This document shows positions 18,027 through 20,402 of a stretch of 20,402 bases of DNA, piece by piece (position 1 is the first letter of the stretch; each line of letters begins with the position of its first letter). The notes beneath the pieces were generated by a model. The model saw nothing but the letters and a program-made list of their open reading frames with translations. It ran no database searches and was not told the DNA's origin. Source of the stretch: Entamoeba histolytica HM-1:IMSS (taxonomy: Eukaryota; Evosea; Mastigamoebida; Endamoebidae); the NCBI RefSeq assembly GCF_000208925.1, contig NW_001915097.1, forward strand, positions 4,470 through 24,871. The letters are read 5' to 3'. A program made the translations under genes and the position numbers.

Positions 18027-18069
18027 AAGGAGATGAGCTATAACAGTATGTTATGGATATACTCTCCTT
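18027..18069 (+). repeat. Hairpin in the 3' half of SINE B
   Basis: AAGGAGA (18027-18033) pairs with TCTCCTT (18063-18069), with an inner ATAACA/TGTTAT stem around GTA. A candidate folded element of the SINE RNA. Confidence 0.65.
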
Positions 18070-18179
18070 AAAACAACAATATAAAGAATGAGAAATATTA
18101 TATTACTCATTAAAATCAAAATAAAAGTCAGGCAGCAACTTAATTGAGGAACCATTTAAGTCGAGCATGCTTGCAAAAA

Positions 18180-18201
18180 CTTTATTTCAATAGAAATAAA
18201 G
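18180..18201 (+). repeat. Second hairpin near the SINE B 3' end
   Basis: Perfect 9-bp stem CTTTATTTC/GAAATAAAG with an AATA loop, followed by a looser TGTTGAAGAA...TTCTCAACA pairing at about 18205-18237. The position is comparable to the 3' hairpin of SINE A, though the sequence differs, as expected if the two SINEs use different LINE 3' ends. Confidence 0.7.
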
Positions 18202-18294
18202 CGTGTTGAAGAAACTGATTCGCTCACTTCTCAACATGATGAAAAACCTAAAAAATAAGGTTAATCATAATTGATTCCTTTTTTTTTTTTTTTT

Positions 18295-18316
18295 TTTATT
18301 GTAACTTTTAGAGATG
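18295..18316. repeat. Target-site duplication, right copy, of SINE B
   Basis: Identical to 17628-17649; follows the oligo(T) tail. Confidence 0.93.
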
Positions 18317-19625
18317 TGTTTTTGATTTGTTCAACAACCAAGTGATTTTTCTCATCAAATAATTTCACAGACTTTTTATTCTTCCAAAAACAAATATCTA
18401 AAAATAAACAATATTTGTGTTATTTTTAACAAAAATGAATCTAATAATAGAATTTAATGTATTAAAGAAAATGAAGAAATGAATGTGTTAGTTAAAGGAT
18501 GATAATACAAGTCATTTATAATTAATATTTGTTGCGTCATTTTGATTCTCTCTTATAATAGTAAATTATTTTTCTACATTTTAATTAATTTAACATAAAA
18601 ATATTAATTTATACATATTATTTGTTGATAAAATAATTATATAAAAAAATTTGTGGAAATATATTCCTAATAGATGATATAAACCTTTTCACATATCAGA
18701 AAATACAATAAAATAATTAAATCAAGTTTTATTAAAACAATTTTATGAACAAAATATAGTACAAATATTTTTTCATTGAAGCTATTGTTACACTTTGACT
18801 AATTTTCAGTTAGATAAGTTAATTATATTTATTATATTCACAAAATAATTATTCTCCATTGAGAACAATTGATTTAATAAGAAATATTTAAACAGCAATT
18901 AATACATGAAATGTATATTCTTATGTATATTAGTTAATGATAAGTTAACTTGGCATGTTATTAATAAATTATTCTTTGGTTTAATGTTTTTTTATAAAAT
19001 AACCTTAAAGCAGATATGGTACATAATGAAAAATGCAGATATTGTACTAATAATGTGTTATCTATATAATATATCACTAGTATATGAAGTGATATAAGTT
19101 TGATATATACAATAATATATCTTCAAAAAAAAAAAAACAAAAGAAAATATATATCAATGATAATGCTACAGTAAAGAATGAAAGTGTAATGATAACACTG
19201 CAAATAGGAAAAGTAAATATAAAAATAATAAAAGAAAATACAAAAAAAAACACATAAAGATGAGATACGTAGAGATTATTCTAGTTATGATAAGTATTTT
19301 ATTGTTTATTCATAAACTATCAATTAAAATAGAAATAGATAATAAACATCATAACAATAATAAGGATATTAAAAACAACTAAATGAAATAAATTAAGTCT
19401 ACAAATATAACAACAATAATTTTGATGACACAAACACTTAGTTAAATATCAAAACAATATCAAAGTAACACAAAAAGTGATAAAGAAATTAACACTAATT
19501 TTAATAAAGTAATATCTTAAAACCATAAAAATGGATAATATTTAAGTAAGAGTTATTAATTAAATTATTTTAATTGCTTTATAAAACACATTTTATGTAT
19601 TGAAAAAAACTAAAAAAAAACAGAA
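18317..19625. other. AT-rich intergenic DNA
   Basis: No supported gene. A 63-codon + ORF at 18906-19097 is hydrophobic, has no leader or homology I recognise, and its composition equals the background. The last part, before 19626, is A-rich and would be the promoter/leader of the next gene. Confidence 0.45.
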
Positions 19626-20402
19626 ATGGATATTACTAAAGAATTCCACAAAGTGGCATTTGATTGTTTTAAAGAAGGACATAAAGAATGTAATGAAAAT
19701 GAATTAAAAGTTATGTTTGAAAACGAGTGTATTTACAAACAAGAAACAAAGGATAGTTTCAATGAAATTATCAAAAATATTGTTTGTTTATCATTTTTTA
19801 GAAGAAATAATAAATATTCATCATTTGTAGGAAATGGAAATTGACAAGAAAATAGAAATGGAAAATCAAATAATTCTTGACATGGTAACAGGGTTGGTTG
19901 ATATCAACACATTCTCAGAACAACAATCACTCGGAGAACAACTAACACAATGGTCTAAGCAAATGAATGAAAAAATTATTTCTTCTTTTGAAACTTACAG
20001 TTTGTTTACGACACAAACAACATCTCATTAAGACTAATGACTTAACTCCTAGAAAATAATAACAAAAATAAAGTCTTCAATATCAAACATTACACTATAG
20101 TTATAGACCAACTCAAAGACAAAATTCAGAAACTTCAAAAGAAAAATAACAACCAAATGAAAGTGATTTGGAACATTCTTAATATGAACAGTGAATTACT
20201 CTTCCAGTTACATCCAGAGTTATTGAATAATGAAAAGACACATGTTGAAGATAATAAAAAAGAACAACAAGAAGAGAGTATAAATGAACCAGAAATTATA
20301 GAAGAACAAAAAAGAAATAACAAATCAGTTACACATGAGCAAACAGTTAAAGACACACCAGTCAAGCTAAACGCATCAATTTTTGATGACTTTGATAGTG
20401 AT
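19626..20402 (+). CDS. Protein of unknown function, three exons seen, runs off the right edge
   Basis: Three short ORFs become one frame when two introns are removed: exon 1 19626-19781, exon 2 19831-19999, exon 3 20053 to beyond 20402 (225 residues visible). Both introns are GTTTGT...TAG, in phases 0 and 1, and unspliced reading stops shortly after each. The joined protein starts MDITKEFHKVAFDCFKEGHK. It continues through EIIKNI-EMEIDKKIEMENQI and a helical block (LVDINTFSEQQSLGEQLTQW). After SFETY-KNNNKNKVFNIKHY comes a coiled-coil-like helix (IDQLKDKIQKLQKKNNNQMK), then LNMNSELLFQLHPELL, an acidic Gln/Glu-rich linker, and a final SIFDDFDSD. It is hydrophilic, with no membrane segment or zinc motif. 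The alpha-helical, acidic-linker character suits a complex subunit or scaffold, but I recognise no family. The leader is A-rich, as for other genes here. Confidence 0.8.
19782..19830 (+). other. Predicted intron 1 (49 nt)
   Basis: GTTTGT donor and TTTGTAG acceptor, phase 0. Without splicing the frame ends at 19844. Confidence 0.8.
20000..20052 (+). other. Predicted intron 2 (53 nt)
   Basis: GTTTGT donor and CTCCTAG acceptor, phase 1 (A|AA Lys). Without splicing the frame ends at 20031, and the open frame covering the rest of the window would have no start. Confidence 0.82.

Larger units (their letters stand above)
17650..18294 (+). mobile_element. SINE B: second Entamoeba SINE (about 645 bp), probably SINE2-type, full length
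   Basis: Non-coding + strand element framed by a perfect 22-bp target-site duplication. Its first 100 nt match the head of SINE A at most positions (GGCACGTC, CACCACA, AAACCCTA, TCTCCCAGTTAT, CTGGT, ATGACG, TGCCTTTG). The body is different: three 20-bp direct repeats near 17821, two hairpins in the 3' half and a long oligo(T) tail (18279-18294, continuous with the TTT of the duplication). Size and body differ from SINE A, so it is a separate family sharing the 5' head. About 645 bp fits SINE2-type elements as I remember them. It needs a partner LINE for movement. Insertion lies 0.6 kb downstream of the RING gene, in the same orientation, and does not disrupt it. Confidence 0.9.

Noticed and set aside
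18906..19097. 63-codon + strand ORF with hydrophobic residues
   Set aside because: Background composition, no recognisable motif or leader; expected by chance in AT-rich DNA.

Overview
The window looks like a nuclear contig of an Entamoeba species, most likely from the E. histolytica / E. dispar / E. nuttalli group. Four things point there. Non-coding DNA is extremely AT-rich. Introns are very short (49-91 nt) and start GTTTGT, GTTTGA or GTATGT and end TAG. 5' leaders appear short. Two SINE retrotransposons have the layout of Entamoeba SINEs. I cannot name the species from sequence alone.

Layout. 1-922 (-) is the N-terminal third of a glycogen branching enzyme. 1534-1923 (+) is a small conserved-looking protein of unknown role. 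2422-5481 (-) is a three-exon gene for a roughly 963-residue protein with an acidic head, a coiled coil, a beta-propeller-like region and a C1 zinc domain. The first two exons are not in the single long ORF; I inferred them from splice sites and reading-frame continuity. From about 5.5 to 11.6 kb there is no intact gene. This stretch is a graveyard of decayed coding DNA: a BspA-like leucine-rich-repeat pseudogene (-), a Rho-family GTPase pseudogene (+) and several unrecognised relics. 11658-12414 (+) is a two-exon gene of unknown function with a base composition unlike its surroundings.

The right half is framed by two SINEs in opposite orientation. SINE A (13892-14446, -) has a perfect 21-bp target-site duplication. 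SINE B (17650-18294, +) has a perfect 22-bp one. Between them lie a recently broken NIP7 copy (15613-16165; ribosome biogenesis) and an intact RNF5-type ER ubiquitin ligase (16369-17022). A second three-exon gene of unknown, coiled-coil-like character begins at 19626 and runs off the window.

The genes do not form a pathway; each is expected to have its own promoter. The most interesting observation concerns the two SINE 5' ends. Both can fold into the same interleaved (pseudoknotted) double stem plus a small hairpin. The first stem starts at the element's first nucleotide. That order of helices resembles 5'-processing HDV-like ribozymes of retrotransposons, although several canonical HDV features are not evident.
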